A DNA stretch of 64,000 bases from Tolypeutes matacus. Lineage: Eukaryota > Chordata > Mammalia > Cingulata > Chlamyphoridae. Each line of letters begins with the position of its first letter. The stretch's first letter is position 1. The DNA is taken from contig JAKSZT010053881.1 in NCBI GenBank assembly GCA_026826555.1, positions 2,461,051 through 2,525,050 of the forward strand, read 5' to 3'. Of this stretch, positions 26,031 through 37,964 are shown in pieces. The notes beneath the pieces were generated by a model. The model was not told the origin of the DNA and did no database searches. It saw only the letters and a program-made list of their open reading frames with translations. The position numbers were made by a program, and so were the translations under genes.

Positions 26031-26235
26031 TTGATTAATCTTAATCCACTGATACTTTAGGTCAAGTTCATATGTAAAAAGCTTACCCTCTCAGCTGGTG
26101 CTATTTTTCTCAAGCAACTTTAAATAATATCGTGAAGTTGTTTATAATTACTCACTCTCTCATATTGAGAATTGAAGCACCCAACTAATTAAATGATATA
26201 AAGTCACAAATGACCAATACAAACATTCTTTAGAG

Positions 26236-26451
26236 CAAAGCTAGGCATATTATGCCAGCAGGCTTAATCAGGCCTACTTTCTGTTTTTGTAAATAAAGTT
26301 TTGTTGGAACAGTCATGGCCATTTGTTACGTATTGTTGACGCCTGCTTTTGTGCTACAATGGCTAAATTGAGTAATTGTGACAGGGACTGTATGACCTGC
26401 AAAGCCAAAATATTTACTATATGGCCCTTAGAAAAAGTTGTCCAAGCCCTA
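26236..26451 (-). mobile_element. hAT-Charlie non-autonomous element, 8-bp duplication
   Basis: The sequence contains TAAATAAAGTTTTGTTGGAAC, TACGTATTGTTGACGCCTGC and AAAATATTTACTATATGGCCC, a well-known Charlie-type MITE pattern. The 8-bp word CTTTAGAG occurs exactly on both sides (26228-26235 and 26452-26459), as expected for hAT transposition. Family name from memory. Confidence 0.8.
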
Positions 26452-27439
26452 CTTTAGAGTATTAAAGTGATGGCAACACAACAACACTCACATATAGCAA
26501 GTACATTTATATTTAAGTGAATCTGCACTTATTAAAAGTTAATACTCTGCAACAGTGGAAAAGTCATTGGCTCAGAATGGCAGGAAATACAAAGATGAAA
26601 ATGTCTAAGAAGTCATTGTCATCAAAAGGGATTTCAACACCATATGGAACACTTTTATTTAGATAAAATATAAGCTAGGATTGTAGGAACCCATGAGAAG
26701 TACAAAACACTTTCTGAGGCTCATAGGATCACTTTTTTTGGGGGGGCGGGGGGGGGAGGGAAAGGGTATGACCATGTGTATATGAGGACTCCACTGCAAT
26801 ATCTACACAGAAGAATGAAGAGGAAAAGACATTATGAAAGACTCATTATGGAGGTTAATTAGGAAAGGCAGGGCAACAAGGTAGAAGAAGCCAAAAGTCA
26901 AAGAAGGCTTCAAGGTCTTATCCTGGCTTACTGGAAGAATGAGAATACTGGTAACCGGGAATTAGTAACAACATTTGTTGACTTTACTAGATGCAAGAAA
27001 CATAGACCATTTAATCTTCATTTAAAACAAAACACACACAGACACATACACAAATAAGGAAGAAGGGGATGTTGAATGATATGTGGAGCTTAAGATTTAA
27101 TGAGTATATAAGTGAAGGGGGCTGGTAACCAGGGTATTTGGGTATTTGCCCCATTATAGTAATGGTGAGTGGCCTGTTGGAAGTGTGGCTGATATTGAAC
27201 TTCAGAGAAATGTAAGGAATTATTTGGCCAAAAGAAACAATTTTTTTATTTTTCAAAAAAAAGCAATGCATAATACAGTCAACTGCCAGCCATATGGAAC
27301 TTTTATCTTAAACAGATTTCTTCCTTTTATTTAGGAAATAATCTCTAGGAAAAACAAAAAAGAGAAAAACCTCTTATATTCATTTAGTCAGTTCAGCAAG
27401 ATGTCGACCTGAATGTTTTTCTAGTTCATAAATAATACA

Positions 27440-27590
27440 TATTTATTGAGAGTGATTTGCTATATGCCAGGCACTCTGCTAAACAGCTGACATATATTAT
27501 GTCCAATTAATCTTTACGACAATGTAATATTATCTCTGTTTTGATCTATACTTTCAGATGGGAAAAGTGAGGCTTGGTAATTGTTTTTGG
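27440..27590 (-). repeat. MIR fragment
   Basis: Reverse-strand MIR order: ATATGCCAGGCACTCTGCTAA, TAATCTTTACGACAATG, ATTATCTCTGTTTTGATC, CAGATGGGAAAAGTGAGGC. Confidence 0.65.
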
Positions 27591-27839
27591 TTAAAAGTAA
27601 AAAGGTCATTTTGGAGCATCTCTTAATTTGGGTTAGGTTTGAGAAGCAGTGATTAAATGAATCGATAAAGGTGAGATTTTGGTCGACAAAGTCTAATCTA
27701 GAACCTCAAAGCAAAATAAGGTCTACTTCTCCATATTATATATTCATGAAACATAATCAGTCTGGAGGGCTCCTAATTATAAAGGATTATTAGTATAGAA
27801 AGACCATTCATTTTGAAAATAATGTTCCAAAAAATGATG

Positions 27840-28460
27840 CCATTTCTACTTGAAACTCAACATGCTCTAAGCCTCTCCAGACCTAATTCCATTTCTCTGT
27901 AAATGGCAACCATGTCAGAAACTCAGTCACTCCTGCTTCCTATTCATTGCTCCCCACAACCAACTGGTCACCAACTCTTACTGACTCTTCTGCTTGATTT
28001 TTACAGTTGCTTATTGCCAACAGGACGAGATCCAGACTTAGCATTAGAGTTGGGTCCCAAACTACCTCTTCGACCTCATTTAAAAAAAGGTTTCAAAATA
28101 CTACCCTCCGTACATCTAAATACTCCAACCTCCTCAAATCACTTGCTTTCTTACAACACATAATGCTTTTTAAATAAATTTGTCTCTTGGGGCCATCTGC
28201 ACCTTTTATTCTCTCTGCCTGGACTAATCTTCTTCTCTAGCCAAGTCACATTCCACTTTGGAAAGGATCAACATCATCATATCCATTAAAACCTTCTCTG
28301 ATGACACAAGGCAGCTGCTACCATCTCCACAGTCTCACAGTACTAAGACACAGGTTTATTATAATTATATATGTGTTTGTTTTCCCCACTACAATAGAAC
28401 TGTATCCTATTCATTCTTGTTTATACCCCAATTTTTATTTATATGCCTATAAGATTAAAT
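27840..28460 (+). repeat. L2 fragment
   Basis: CTGCCTGGACTAATCTTCTTC, CCTTCTCTGATGACACAAGGC and ACTACAATAGAACTGTATCC appear in L2 order before its 3' tail. The open frame at 27903-28163 is L2-derived or chance, with no start context or splice support. Confidence 0.55.
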
Positions 28461-28929
28461 GGATGTCAATCATTGGTTTTTAAATAAAATTGGAAAGAAT
28501 CATTCCACAAAAGCTTAAACCACATCTTTATCAAACCAGGATCTTATAGAAACATCAAAGCAGCAAAGTAAATGTAAAGAAAAGAAAATGTGCTTTATAG
28601 AAATAATTCTGTTAGTAAGTAAACTCTAGGCTTAAAATTTAACAGAGTTTGAAAATCACAATAAAATGGATAGCATCAAAGCTGGCAGTTTTTAAGTTCA
28701 TTAGTCAGTAATAACTTAAGTAAGCAGTAATACAACGAATACCCTGTGATAGTGCCTGCCATTACCAATGTAGGTCTTTCTGGTTTAAAACTGCTCATTG
28801 ACATTCTGGGAATACACAGCTGGTAAGAAATAATGTGGCAAGAGGGCAAGTGTGGCTTTACTAACTCAAGCACCTCATATGTATGGGAACACAGACTACA
28901 CAATAGGGGCAGGAAAGGTTTTCTTTACT

Positions 28930-29015
28930 GAGCTAGCCCCAATCTCTAGAATAATACCTGGAACACAGTAGGTCCTCACAAACTGTTTTGCTGAATGAAT
29001 GAATGAATGAATTTC
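28930..29015 (+). repeat. L2 3' terminus with GAAT repeats
   Basis: AATACCTGGAACACAGTAGGTCC then CTGAATGAATGAATGAATGAA, the typical L2 3' end with short tandem GAAT units. Confidence 0.65.
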
Positions 29016-32000
29016 AGAAGCTCTATTACCTTATTATAAGGGACAGATTCAATCCCTGTGATTTCTAGAAAGAAAACTACCAAATACATCAAAAGCAAAT
29101 TCCTTGGGGTTAAAAATGCATTCTATGGTCACTTAAATTCATGTATGGCAAAGCTAAAACCAGAGAATCAATTAAGTTTGCTCTAGCTGATCAGGCATAT
29201 CATGAGACAATTGCCATAAATCTTCCAAAAAATGGAAAACAAAACCAGTGGAAAATGGCAACACCAATTTAGTAAAAGACTTTCTCTGAAGTTCCTGGAA
29301 TACTGTAAATCACAGGCTACATTTAAAAATCAAATAGCAACTAGAAAACTACACATTTCTTCCTCCTAAGCACTTTTCAGGAAATAATAAAATCCTCCTA
29401 TTTAGCATACTTATCTTAAATCAGAAGCCTAACATTTTATAAACTATACTAATCTTACTGCGATGTTCCCTGAACACATTTTCCTTATATATAACTGTAA
29501 TTAAGTACACAATTAAATGTAAATGCTCATCTAAGCCTGTCTATGAATATATTATCTGGAAAACGCTATGGTTTAAAAATATTTCTGATTAAAAAAGCAA
29601 AATAAAAATCTATTTCTAAAATGTACCCCATAACATCTAACTATATTAATGCATAATTAGAAAATACTTATAAAATTGGGAGGTTTTTAGAAACTATGAT
29701 AACTCTGCCTTTGAGGCTGACAATCAGAAATATAAGGATGGACCCTACCCCCAATTTAGGTCTACCTTCAGGACAAAATCTCTTTCAACTAGAATTTCAG
29801 ATATTATTATTGCCTTCAGGTTGTGCTATCGCTCCTCTAAGTTAAGTAGGGGGACAATTTTTGAATCTTAAGATCCCTGGCCTTGGACACCCCCCACTTC
29901 CTCTTCTTTTGGTGGTAAATTTTCATGTATCATTTAATTCAAGCAATAACTCAAATGGGGAATTTGGAGGACAAGCTTTCTACAGAGATGAAATTAAGTC
30001 AAAGCACTTTTCTTGTTCCTCAGTGTGGCTTAGGTTTAGTATCAGTCTAATTTCTAGGCACTCCCTTAAATTAACACCATCCATCTTTTAATTAATCTAT
30101 GATTCCCTCCCCTTTGGGGATTAAAAGGGTTAATTCAAGGTCTAGCTTTGGTCCTTTTTTTGTACCCTAAAGCAAGGTTAGAGAGAATAAAAGACCTTAA
30201 AGGAAAATGAAACAAGAAAAGATGAATGCTGAGAATCAGGTCATCTGACTTCCATTTTAGCGCACTTTTATTTTATTTTTTCACTTTGTTGTTGTTCTCT
30301 AAGAATCCTGATTTTTTACTTTGCTACTGAACAAAAGCTGTTCCCAACTGCTCCCCTCAGCATCATATAATTCTGGAGACATTTCTGCCACTCTCTTAGA
30401 AAATCCTGGTCTATTAGGACTGTTTGTGTCTTCAAGGATCTATAGTACACATTTCCAAGTTAAAAATAATTGCTATCAGGATCCAAGCAGTCTGTGCTAT
30501 ACTACAAACTTAAAAATACTCAGCATCCTATATTTACCTTGTATCACATACATTTATGGTTTCCTTGCATTCTGGAATAAGAAAGTATTTTCCCAGACTG
30601 GCTTGGCAGAGTTGGAACATTTCATTGGCCACAGCCCAATTTGCCTTGTTTTAAATTGCAAATGTAACAAACTTTCCCTTTTTAGGTAATGGTGGAAATA
30701 AAAGTGTAAGCAACAAAGAAACAAAGAAACAAACAAACAAACAAACAAAAAACCAAAAAGCACAAAGCTTTTGCTCTTAGGAATTGTACCATATATATAT
30801 ATATGGTTGTTTTATTTCACTTTGGCAAACATATTTAATTACCTGGCTAACAAAATAGGTAAATAAGGTGACCGTGGTCAAGTTGATACCCTAACTCACC
30901 AAAATAGAAACTTTTACTTAATTCTATAAAAAAAATCTGGTGTTTCAAATGCATGTTTATTAATTTAGAATATTAAATAATCTCATTAATGCAGCCATTA
31001 CAATAGAAGCCAAAGGTTATTATTTACAATTATTCAAGGTCAGATAAGCACATACAAAGGAAATGATGAGGGATTCAGTTTTATTCTCCTCACTGTACTC
31101 AGTAAGTCTTTCCTGAATCAAGATGGATAGAATTTTATTGCCTCCCTTCCACATTCCTTCTGGAACCATTTATATGCTATACCCATATTAGCAGCCTAAG
31201 ATGCAGAGTTGGTAAATGCTCTGAGTGGTGCAGAAGTGTTAGAATGGTTGAACAGGTACTGTTACCAGGTCATCAGAAGGAGGCTGGGAGTGTATACAGT
31301 TAGTTCCATGGTCTAGAGAAGATAGGAAGAGACAACTATCCAAAAACCTATTTTAGTTTTCATTAAGACCCTAACAGAAACTCTACCAGACTCATGAGAC
31401 TGAAACCATAACATACTAATATACTCATCAAGTGTGTGCCATGGTATGAAATATGAATGACATTTAAATGAACTAATTAGATAAAATATGGTAATGCAAA
31501 GAAAGGAACTGAATTTGGAAGAGGAAACATAAGTACTAAAGGAAGGAAGGGAAAAAAAATAAAACAAAATAAAGGAAGAATTATTTAATGAATAATCAGA
31601 AGTAAATTCCAAGGGCATAATGCAAATTGTTTTGTTCAAGCATGAATTATATGGAATTCACTTTAGGACTTTACAAAACTAAAAGAATGTCGCTTGAGGG
31701 TTTCTTTTACAACAGTATTTTTCGTTAATTATCTAAGTGTTTGATTCCCAATTTCAATACTCAATTTGGTTAACATGGATGCTGTAACTCTGGATAATTA
31801 TCTTTGAAGAAACCACAGAACTTTCTATCCTTCCCCCATTTGGGAGCCCAAATCTTTGAGGGGAAGAAGGGAAGAAAGGAACCCTTGATGATATTATAAT
31901 TAGGAACAGGCAGAGCTGGGATTCAAACCCAACTTTCCAGCATTTGAATTCTTAAACCTGTAAGCTATACTTGCAAATCATACAAAAGACTGATGGAGAG

Positions 32001-32770
32001 CTAGCTTGAATAGAATCCAGTTTTTAAAATCAAACAATGGGAAACAGGAGAAAAGCATCAGAGGTCACTGAAGATCGGTGCTTTGCAATATAGCTGGCAC
32101 TTAAAAAGCAGCTTTAGACTTTGCAGGGGCCCTCGAGATCTGCTAGTGTAGTCTAATTCATTATTCCATTAATGAAGGGACAGAGCCCAGTGGTGCTAAG
32201 AACTTCCTCAAATCTTATGGTTTGCTAGAAGCTGGCTCTCTTGACATTTCTATGCAGTGTTCTTTCTACAACCATATATATGAAAGTCAAATGAAAATAT
32301 GAATTTTAAATTTCCAAAAGGTAAGAATATAAACACTGGTAATCTGTTGTAGAGACTATTTCTTGTCAGAAGTTAAGATGGTATTGAGAAATCTTTTTCT
32401 TGTACATAAGAATATTTTAAAAATATTCTAACCAGTGATTTTTCAACTGGATTTATCATAGACGTGATTATTTTAAAATTTAATTTGAAAGTAATTTGTA
32501 AAGAGTCTAGGTTTTACTGACAACCAGATAAACTAGTATAACTGGCTACTTAAAAGTTAATCAGAGAACAACAGCAAGATGGCGGCAGAGTAAAGAGCTC
32601 CCAGAATCAGCTCCTGCTATGGGGCAGTTGGCGATCTCCCAGAACTATCTAGAGCACTTGTTTGCGGGCTCCATAAGACCAGAAGTACATCTTGCAACAT
32701 CCTTGAAAGAATGGAAAGAGGAGACTGCCCATCTGCAGAGAGGATTAGTAAGTAGAGCACTCCACACCAC

Positions 32771-33564
32771 GGAGGCCGGTGCCCATCCTCCACTGGAGGC
32801 ACAAGCCACCTTGGGAGCTGTTCCATGGCTGGAATTGAAAGCTCCACTTCTCAAACGGGGGAGGAAGAGATGGTTGGGCACCAACTTCAGCTAATGATTA
32901 GTAAATTTGGTGGGCTAAAGTATTATCCTAAGAACAGCTAAAGTTTGAATCTGTCCAAGTCAGAAAGAGGCCAGTGGCCTCCATCTTAACTCTGCGCCTG
33001 GCATGAGGGGAAGCGGGGCTGACTGAAAATCACAGTGCTGGTAGGAACTGGCTTTTTTCCATCTAGATCAGATTGTCACTCTAGCCTAAGCCCCAGGCCC
33101 ATCTCGAGCAGGGAGGAAGCTGGGGGGAGCTGCGCCAGCCTCTCTAGGAAATTACAGGCCACGCCATGGAGGCTGGTAATCATCCTATTTTGGCAGTGCA
33201 AGCCACCCCAGGAGCTATTCTGTGGCAGGAATTGGAAGCTCCATTTCCCCAAAACAGGGGAGGAAGAGACAGATGGCCACCAATTTCAGCTACTGATTAG
33301 TAAATTATGCTTGCTAAAGTATAATTCTAAGAACAGCTAAAGTATGAGCCTGTCCAAGTCAGAAGGAGGCCAATAGCCGCCCTTTGACTCCACCCCCAGC
33401 ATGAGGGGAAGCCAGGCTGACTGAAAATCACAGTGACGGTAGAGACGAGTTTCTTTCACCCAGATTGGTCTGCAGCCCTAGACTAGGCTTTCAGCCTCAC
33501 CTCTGGCAGGGAGGAAGCTGGTGGGTCCTGCACCAGCCTATCCAGGTAAATGCAGGTACGTTTA
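32771..33564 (+). repeat. Two ~397-bp tandem units in the L1 5' UTR
   Basis: GGAGGCCGGTGCCCATCCTCC at 32771 and GGAGGCTGGTAATCATCCTAT at 33168 open two units 397 bases apart. Shared landmarks in each unit include AAGCCACC, GGAATTG(A/G)AAGCTCCA, GGGGAGGAAGAGA, CTAAGAACAGCTAAAGT, GCATGAGGGGAAGC and GCTGACTGAAAATCACAGTG. This is a tandem monomer layout, the kind that acts as a promoter array in rodent L1. Function here is inference. Confidence 0.85.
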
Positions 33565-33951
33565 GCTGGTGCAGACTGAATAATCAGAAGTCTACCAGAG
33601 CAACTGTGGCCATCTTGGACCTGCACTGCATAGACTGCTACTCACACCTGCAGCTCCATACCTGCCCCAGGCAGGGGAGAAAGGGGTTTGAAGCTTCATC
33701 AGTCTCTCTGGGCAACTACAGTCTAGGCCTGCATGAGTTGGATTATTCCACACAGCTGTGGCTCTGCCCCTGGCAAAGGAGAAAGGTGGGAGAAGCTTCA
33801 CTGGTCCTTGGGGCAATGAGGGTAGCTTGAGCCTCCACAGCTTATAGCACCAACTACATCCTTGGCTCCTACTACACAACCAGTAAGGGAGAGAGGGCAG
33901 GAAGCCCTAAAGAGAAAAACTGCACCCAGAATAAATACTCTAGTAAGCCAG

Positions 33952-34925
33952 ATGCCAAGACACCAACAAAAAAATTACAATCCACACCAAGAAACAGGAA
34001 GAGATGGTCCAGTTAAAGGAATAAGATAAGCCTCCAGATGACATAAAGGAGTTGAGACAATTAATCATAGATGTTCAAACAAATCTCCTTAATAAATTCA
34101 ATGAGATGGCTAAAGAAATTAAAGATATTAAGACACTGGATGAGCACAAAGAAGAATTTGAAAGCATACATAGAAAAATAGCAGATCTTACGGGAATGAA
34201 AAGTGCAATAAATGAAATTAAAAATACACTGGAACCATATAATAGCAAATTTGAGGAGGCAGAAGAAGGAATTGGTGAGCTTGAATAAATGGCCTCTAAA
34301 AGTGAACATACAAAAGAACAGATGAAGAAAAGATTGGAAAAACTTGAACAAGGTCTCAGGGAACTAAAGGACAACAAGAGGTGTGCAAACATACATGTCA
34401 TGGGTGTCCCAGAAGGAGAAGAGAAGGGAAAAGGGGCAGAACGAATATTTGAAGAAATAATGGTAGAAAATTTCCTAACCCTATTGAAGGACATAGATAT
34501 CCATGTCCAAGAAGCATGACATACTCCCATCCAAAAAAATCCGAATAGACCAACTCCGAGACATACTAATCAGAATGTCAAATGACAAAGACAAAGAGAG
34601 AACTCTTAAAGCAGCAAGAGAAAAGCAATGCATACCATATAAGAGATACCCAACAAGATTAAGTGCTGATTTTTCACCAGAAACCACGGAGGCAAGAAGA
34701 CAGTGGTATGATATATTTAAGATACTGCAAGAGAAAAACTTTGAGCCAAGAATCTTATATTTGGCAAGATTGTCCTTCAAAAATGAGGATGAATTTAGGA
34801 TATTCACAGATAAACAGAAATTGAGAGAGTTTTTACCTAAGAGACCTGCTTTGCAGGAAATACTAAAGGGTGTGCTACAGCCTGAAAAGAAAAGACAGGA
34901 GAGAGAGCCCTGGAAGAGAGTCTAG
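33952..34925 (+). pseudogene. L1 ORF1 remnant, broken
   Basis: A likely start at 33952 (MPRHQQKNYNPHQ) is followed by a frame change near 34020, a coiled-coil-like stretch (34052-34285, many heptad Leu/Ile and Lys/Glu residues), an in-frame TAA at 34286-34288, the RRM-like part (34289-34519, with RCANIHVMGVPEGEE), a second frame change near 34505 and the C-terminal domain (34503-34925, with RPTRLSADFSPET-like order and RPALQEILKGVL). Total length about 974 bases fits a normal ORF1 of about 325 residues. ORF1p is the RNA-binding trimer of L1; this copy cannot make it intact. Confidence 0.9.
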
Positions 34926-34989
34926 AAATGAAGATTGTATCAATAAAAGTAACTAAAAGTGTCAAAAGAGTGGTGAAAATAAAATATGA

Positions 34990-35705
34990 CAGATAAAACC
35001 CAAATATTCAGGAAGCAACTTAACCAACGATGTAAAGCACTTGTATTCAGAAAACTAAAACTCATTGTTAAAAGAAATTTTAAAAAGGCTTAAATAATTG
35101 GAGGAACATTTCATGCTTATGGATTGAAAGACTAAATATCATTAAAATGTCAATTCTACTCAAATTGATATACAGATTCAATGGAAACCCGATAAAAATT
35201 CCACCAGCATTTTTTAAATAAATGGAAAACATGATTATCAAATTTATTTGGAAGGGTAAGGGGTTCCTGAATAGCCAGAAACATCTCAAAAAGGAAAAGG
35301 GAAATTGGAAGATTCTCATTTCTGGACTTTAAGTCGTATTACCTAGCTACAGTGGTAAAAACAGCATGGTAGGCATAAAGACAGACACATAGACCAATGG
35401 AACCAAATTGAATGGTTACAAAACAAACTTTCACATCTATGGTCAAGTGATTTTTGACTAGCCTGTCAAACCCACCCAGCTCGGACAGAAGAGTCTGTTC
35501 AACAAATAAATGGTGCTGAGAAAATTGGATATTCATAGCAAAAGAAGGAAAGAGGACCCCTATCTCATACCCTATACAAAAATTAACTTAAAATGAATTA
35601 AAAACCTAAATATAAAAGCAAGAACCATAAAGCTTCTAGAAGAAAATGTAGGAAAATACCTTCAAGACCTGGTGGTAGGAGGTGTATTCTTAATGGAGAT
35701 AAGAG
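34990..35705 (+). pseudogene. L1 ORF2 remnant, late RT/C-terminal part only
   Basis: Translated pieces such as [29 protein letters not shown] and PIKIPPAFF match the region after the RT catalytic core of L1 ORF2, followed by SFLDFKSYYLATVVKTAW-like and WYKD-like stretches. No endonuclease or catalytic RT motif is present between the ORF1 end (34925) and 35000, so an internal deletion of several kb of the ancestral element is inferred. Stops and frame changes are frequent. Confidence 0.88.
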
Positions 35706-36300
35706 GACTGAGATGGACTACTGATATTTAATATATGTAGATGTTTTAATTAGCTTTACTGTAAAAGTGTGGAAATGTACAGAGTTGATGGTAACACATA
35801 GTGAGTAACAGCTGGTTTATAAATAGGGATGTGGCTGAAAATGGTAGTCTAGGGAAGTAAATGGCAATTGACAGAAAGCTAGAGAATAATCTAGGGACTG
35901 AATAGCACAGTAAACCCAGAGGTGGATGAGAATAGTGGTTGATGGTACAGATGCAAGAGTGTCCTTTGTGAGCTAGAGCAGATGTATATCACTATTGCAG
36001 AGGGGTGGGAATGTGAAGCATGGGAAAAATACAACTGGAGTGACCTATGGAGTGTGGTTAACAGTAATAATGTAATATTCTTTCATCTATGCCAAAGATG
36101 TACTGTGTTGATAATGGGGGAATATGGAAAATGTGTACCAAATGTACGCTGTGGACCTGGTAATTGGATGATATTATCTCATAATCTGTAACAAATATTC
36201 CAACACAGTGTGATGTGTTGATAGAGGGAATTCTGCACATGTGCATGATTGTTTTTGTAAGTTTACAACTTCTGTCATAAAACTATATTTAAAAAATAAT

Positions 36301-36770
36301 AATAGGGTGGGTTGGGGGAAAAATATACCAAATGTAAGATAAGGACTATAATTAGTAGTAAGATTTTGACAATATTCTTTCATAATTTGTAACGAATGTC
36401 TCATGACAATGCAGGGTGTTGGTGGAGGGTTGATGTATGGGACCCCTGTATGATGTTATGAATGTTCGCTTTGTAAGTTCACAACTATTACTATACATTT
36501 ATTGTTTATGTATGTTCATGTATAAATGATATAAATAATAATAAAATAATAATAGGGTGGGTTGGGGGAAAATACTTTGGTTAGTAGTAACATCTTGAGA
36601 ATGCTCTTGAATCATTAAAAATGTTTCATAACAATGCAAGGTATTGGTGGTAGGGTGAGGTATGGGAGCCCTGTATGATGTTATGTATGTTTTGTAAGTT
36701 CACAACTATTACTATACACTTATTGTTTATGTATGTTTATGTATGAGTGATATACTTCGACAAATTAAAA
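36301..36770 (+). repeat. Tandem units in the L1 3' UTR
   Basis: AATAGGGTGGGTTGGGGGAAAA opens units at 36301 and 36551, 250 bases apart. Both carry a CTTTGTAAGTTCACAACTATTACTATACA-like phrase and end near TTATTGTTTATGTATGTT. A more diverged third unit lies upstream at about 36070-36300. The single-copy tail at 3776-4035 is the same module. Confidence 0.85.
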
Positions 36771-36860
36771 AAAAAAAGAAAAGAAAAAGTTAATCACCAC
36801 TTAGTTATATTGCAAAGTTAGAAAAAGTGTAAAGAAATGGGGAAGTGGGGGCAATTTTAC

Positions 36861-36938
36861 CTTACTAAATTTTGCTGCATATTTTCAACCTTCATTAAAA
36901 TTTGGACGCCAGTCTGAGAGCGAATGTAAGCTTTCAAC
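36861..36938 (-). CDS. ZNHIT6: ZNHIT6 coding exon, fourth in the window
   Basis: The acceptor is TTTTTATTTCAG at 36939 and the donor is GTAAG|GTAAAA at 36860. The exon encodes [20 protein letters not shown] and then QQNLV, with a split Arg codon at each end (AG|G before, AG|A after). The sequence matches the helical stretch before the conserved YYELDP block. The exon lies 64 bases beyond the 3' target duplication of the large L1, so that L1 sits close to this donor and could affect its use. Confidence 0.95.
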
Positions 36939-37594
36939 CTGAAATAAAAATGCCATATTGAAGGGAGTGAAATTGATTTTTAATATATTTCAGGAGTGTC
37001 TTGTGAAGACTTTGCTTTTAAGAGCAGCTAATTATCTTAACATTCATCTACACAAGCAGAGAAAAGGGGTTGAAGATATTTTCTAACCAAGGATCTGAAT
37101 TAAAAAACAACCTTTCTTCTCTTTCTTCATTTAATTAACTTAAAAAACACCCACTCCAGTAACTTAATCTAGCTATTTTACTTTGCTTTGAAAAATCTTA
37201 TCCAATGTAATGTGACATATCTAGCAAGTACTCAAAAACATTTATCTAAAAGTTGCCAAATGTCTTACTGCCAGGTATACGACTAATGATAACAACTGGA
37301 TAATAAGTCATAAGGAGAACAGAAATCCTCTCAACTATCATAGCTTTCCCAAAGATACTGATGATGATATGTGACCTGAGTCTGGTTCAGTCCAGGCAAT
37401 ACCTTGAATAAAAAGGAGAAGAATGAGATTTTACTAGAATTGGCTTGGACATTTTAGAATCTACCCAGTCTAACCAGGTTACTTTGGAGCCAAATCAAGT
37501 ATTCCTATTCCAAGCAGGTACCATATGGTGAAAAGGAAGTCATCTGGGTTCCTGCCCAGAACCGTTAAGTTAAACTCCAATAATAGCTTCCATA

Positions 37595-37800
37595 AGAGCA
37601 CTGCCTACTATGTGCTAGGCTCTGAACTAGGTGCTTTTTATATGTATTATTTCTTTTAAGCTTCATAACAACCTCTCTGGTAAGTATTATCATTCCCATT
37701 GTACTGATGGGAAAAATTAATGCCCAGAAGTTAAGTAACTTATTCCTGATCACATAGCTAATAAGGGACAGAGCCAGGTATATCAACCCGGATATTCAGG
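37595..37800 (-). repeat. MIR
   Basis: Reverse-strand MIR order from CTACTATGTGCTAGGCTC through CTTCATAACAACCTCTCTGG and TGATGGGAAAAATTAATGCC to GGGACAGAGCCAGG. Nearly full length. Confidence 0.8.
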
Positions 37801-37964
37801 ACTGAATCTCTCCATTATGCTATGTTAACCTCTTTTGTCCACACAATATTCTGGATAGGGCAGAGTATATCTTATTTAGTTCTATAAGACTTAACTGAAA
37901 TAAGATTTCTTCTTTTCTTTAACAGTTACTAGGTCACTTAATTTTCAGAGTCTGATTTAACTTG

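Larger units (their letters stand above)
32564..36784 (+). mobile_element. L1 LINE, full 5' and 3' ends, internally deleted
   Basis: The 12-bp word AAAAGTTAATCA flanks the insert exactly at 32552-32563 and 36785-36796. The element starts with a CAAGATGGCGGC-type L1 5' end and finishes with an A-rich tail. In order it has a GC-richer 5' UTR (32564-33950), ORF1 remnants (33952-34925), a late part of ORF2 (about 34990-35700) and a repeated 3' UTR (35700-36770). At 4.2 kb it is well short of a typical 6-7 kb L1; the endonuclease and most of the reverse transcriptase are missing. It is antisense to ZNHIT6, ending 76 bases from an exon. Confidence 0.93.
15126..36860 (-). other. ZNHIT6: ZNHIT6 intron (21.7 kb), with large L1 and assembly gap
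   Basis: GT-AG intron. Recognised content: a MIR split by a SINE (17745-18240), the N gap (17925-18024), further MIR and L2 pieces, a solo LTR (22596-23188), a hAT element (26236-26451) and a full-boundary L1 (32564-36784). Between these the sequence is AT-rich without supported genes (15126-17740, 18240-20300, 23400-25850, 29010-32560). Confidence 0.9.

Noticed and set aside
27903..28163. 86-codon frame starting MATMSETQS
   Set aside because: It overlaps an L2 fragment and has no recognisable domain; nothing supports a separate gene.
33035..33879. Frames of 95-121 codons on both strands
   Set aside because: They lie in the GC-richer L1 5' UTR and its tandem units, which is not coding in L1.
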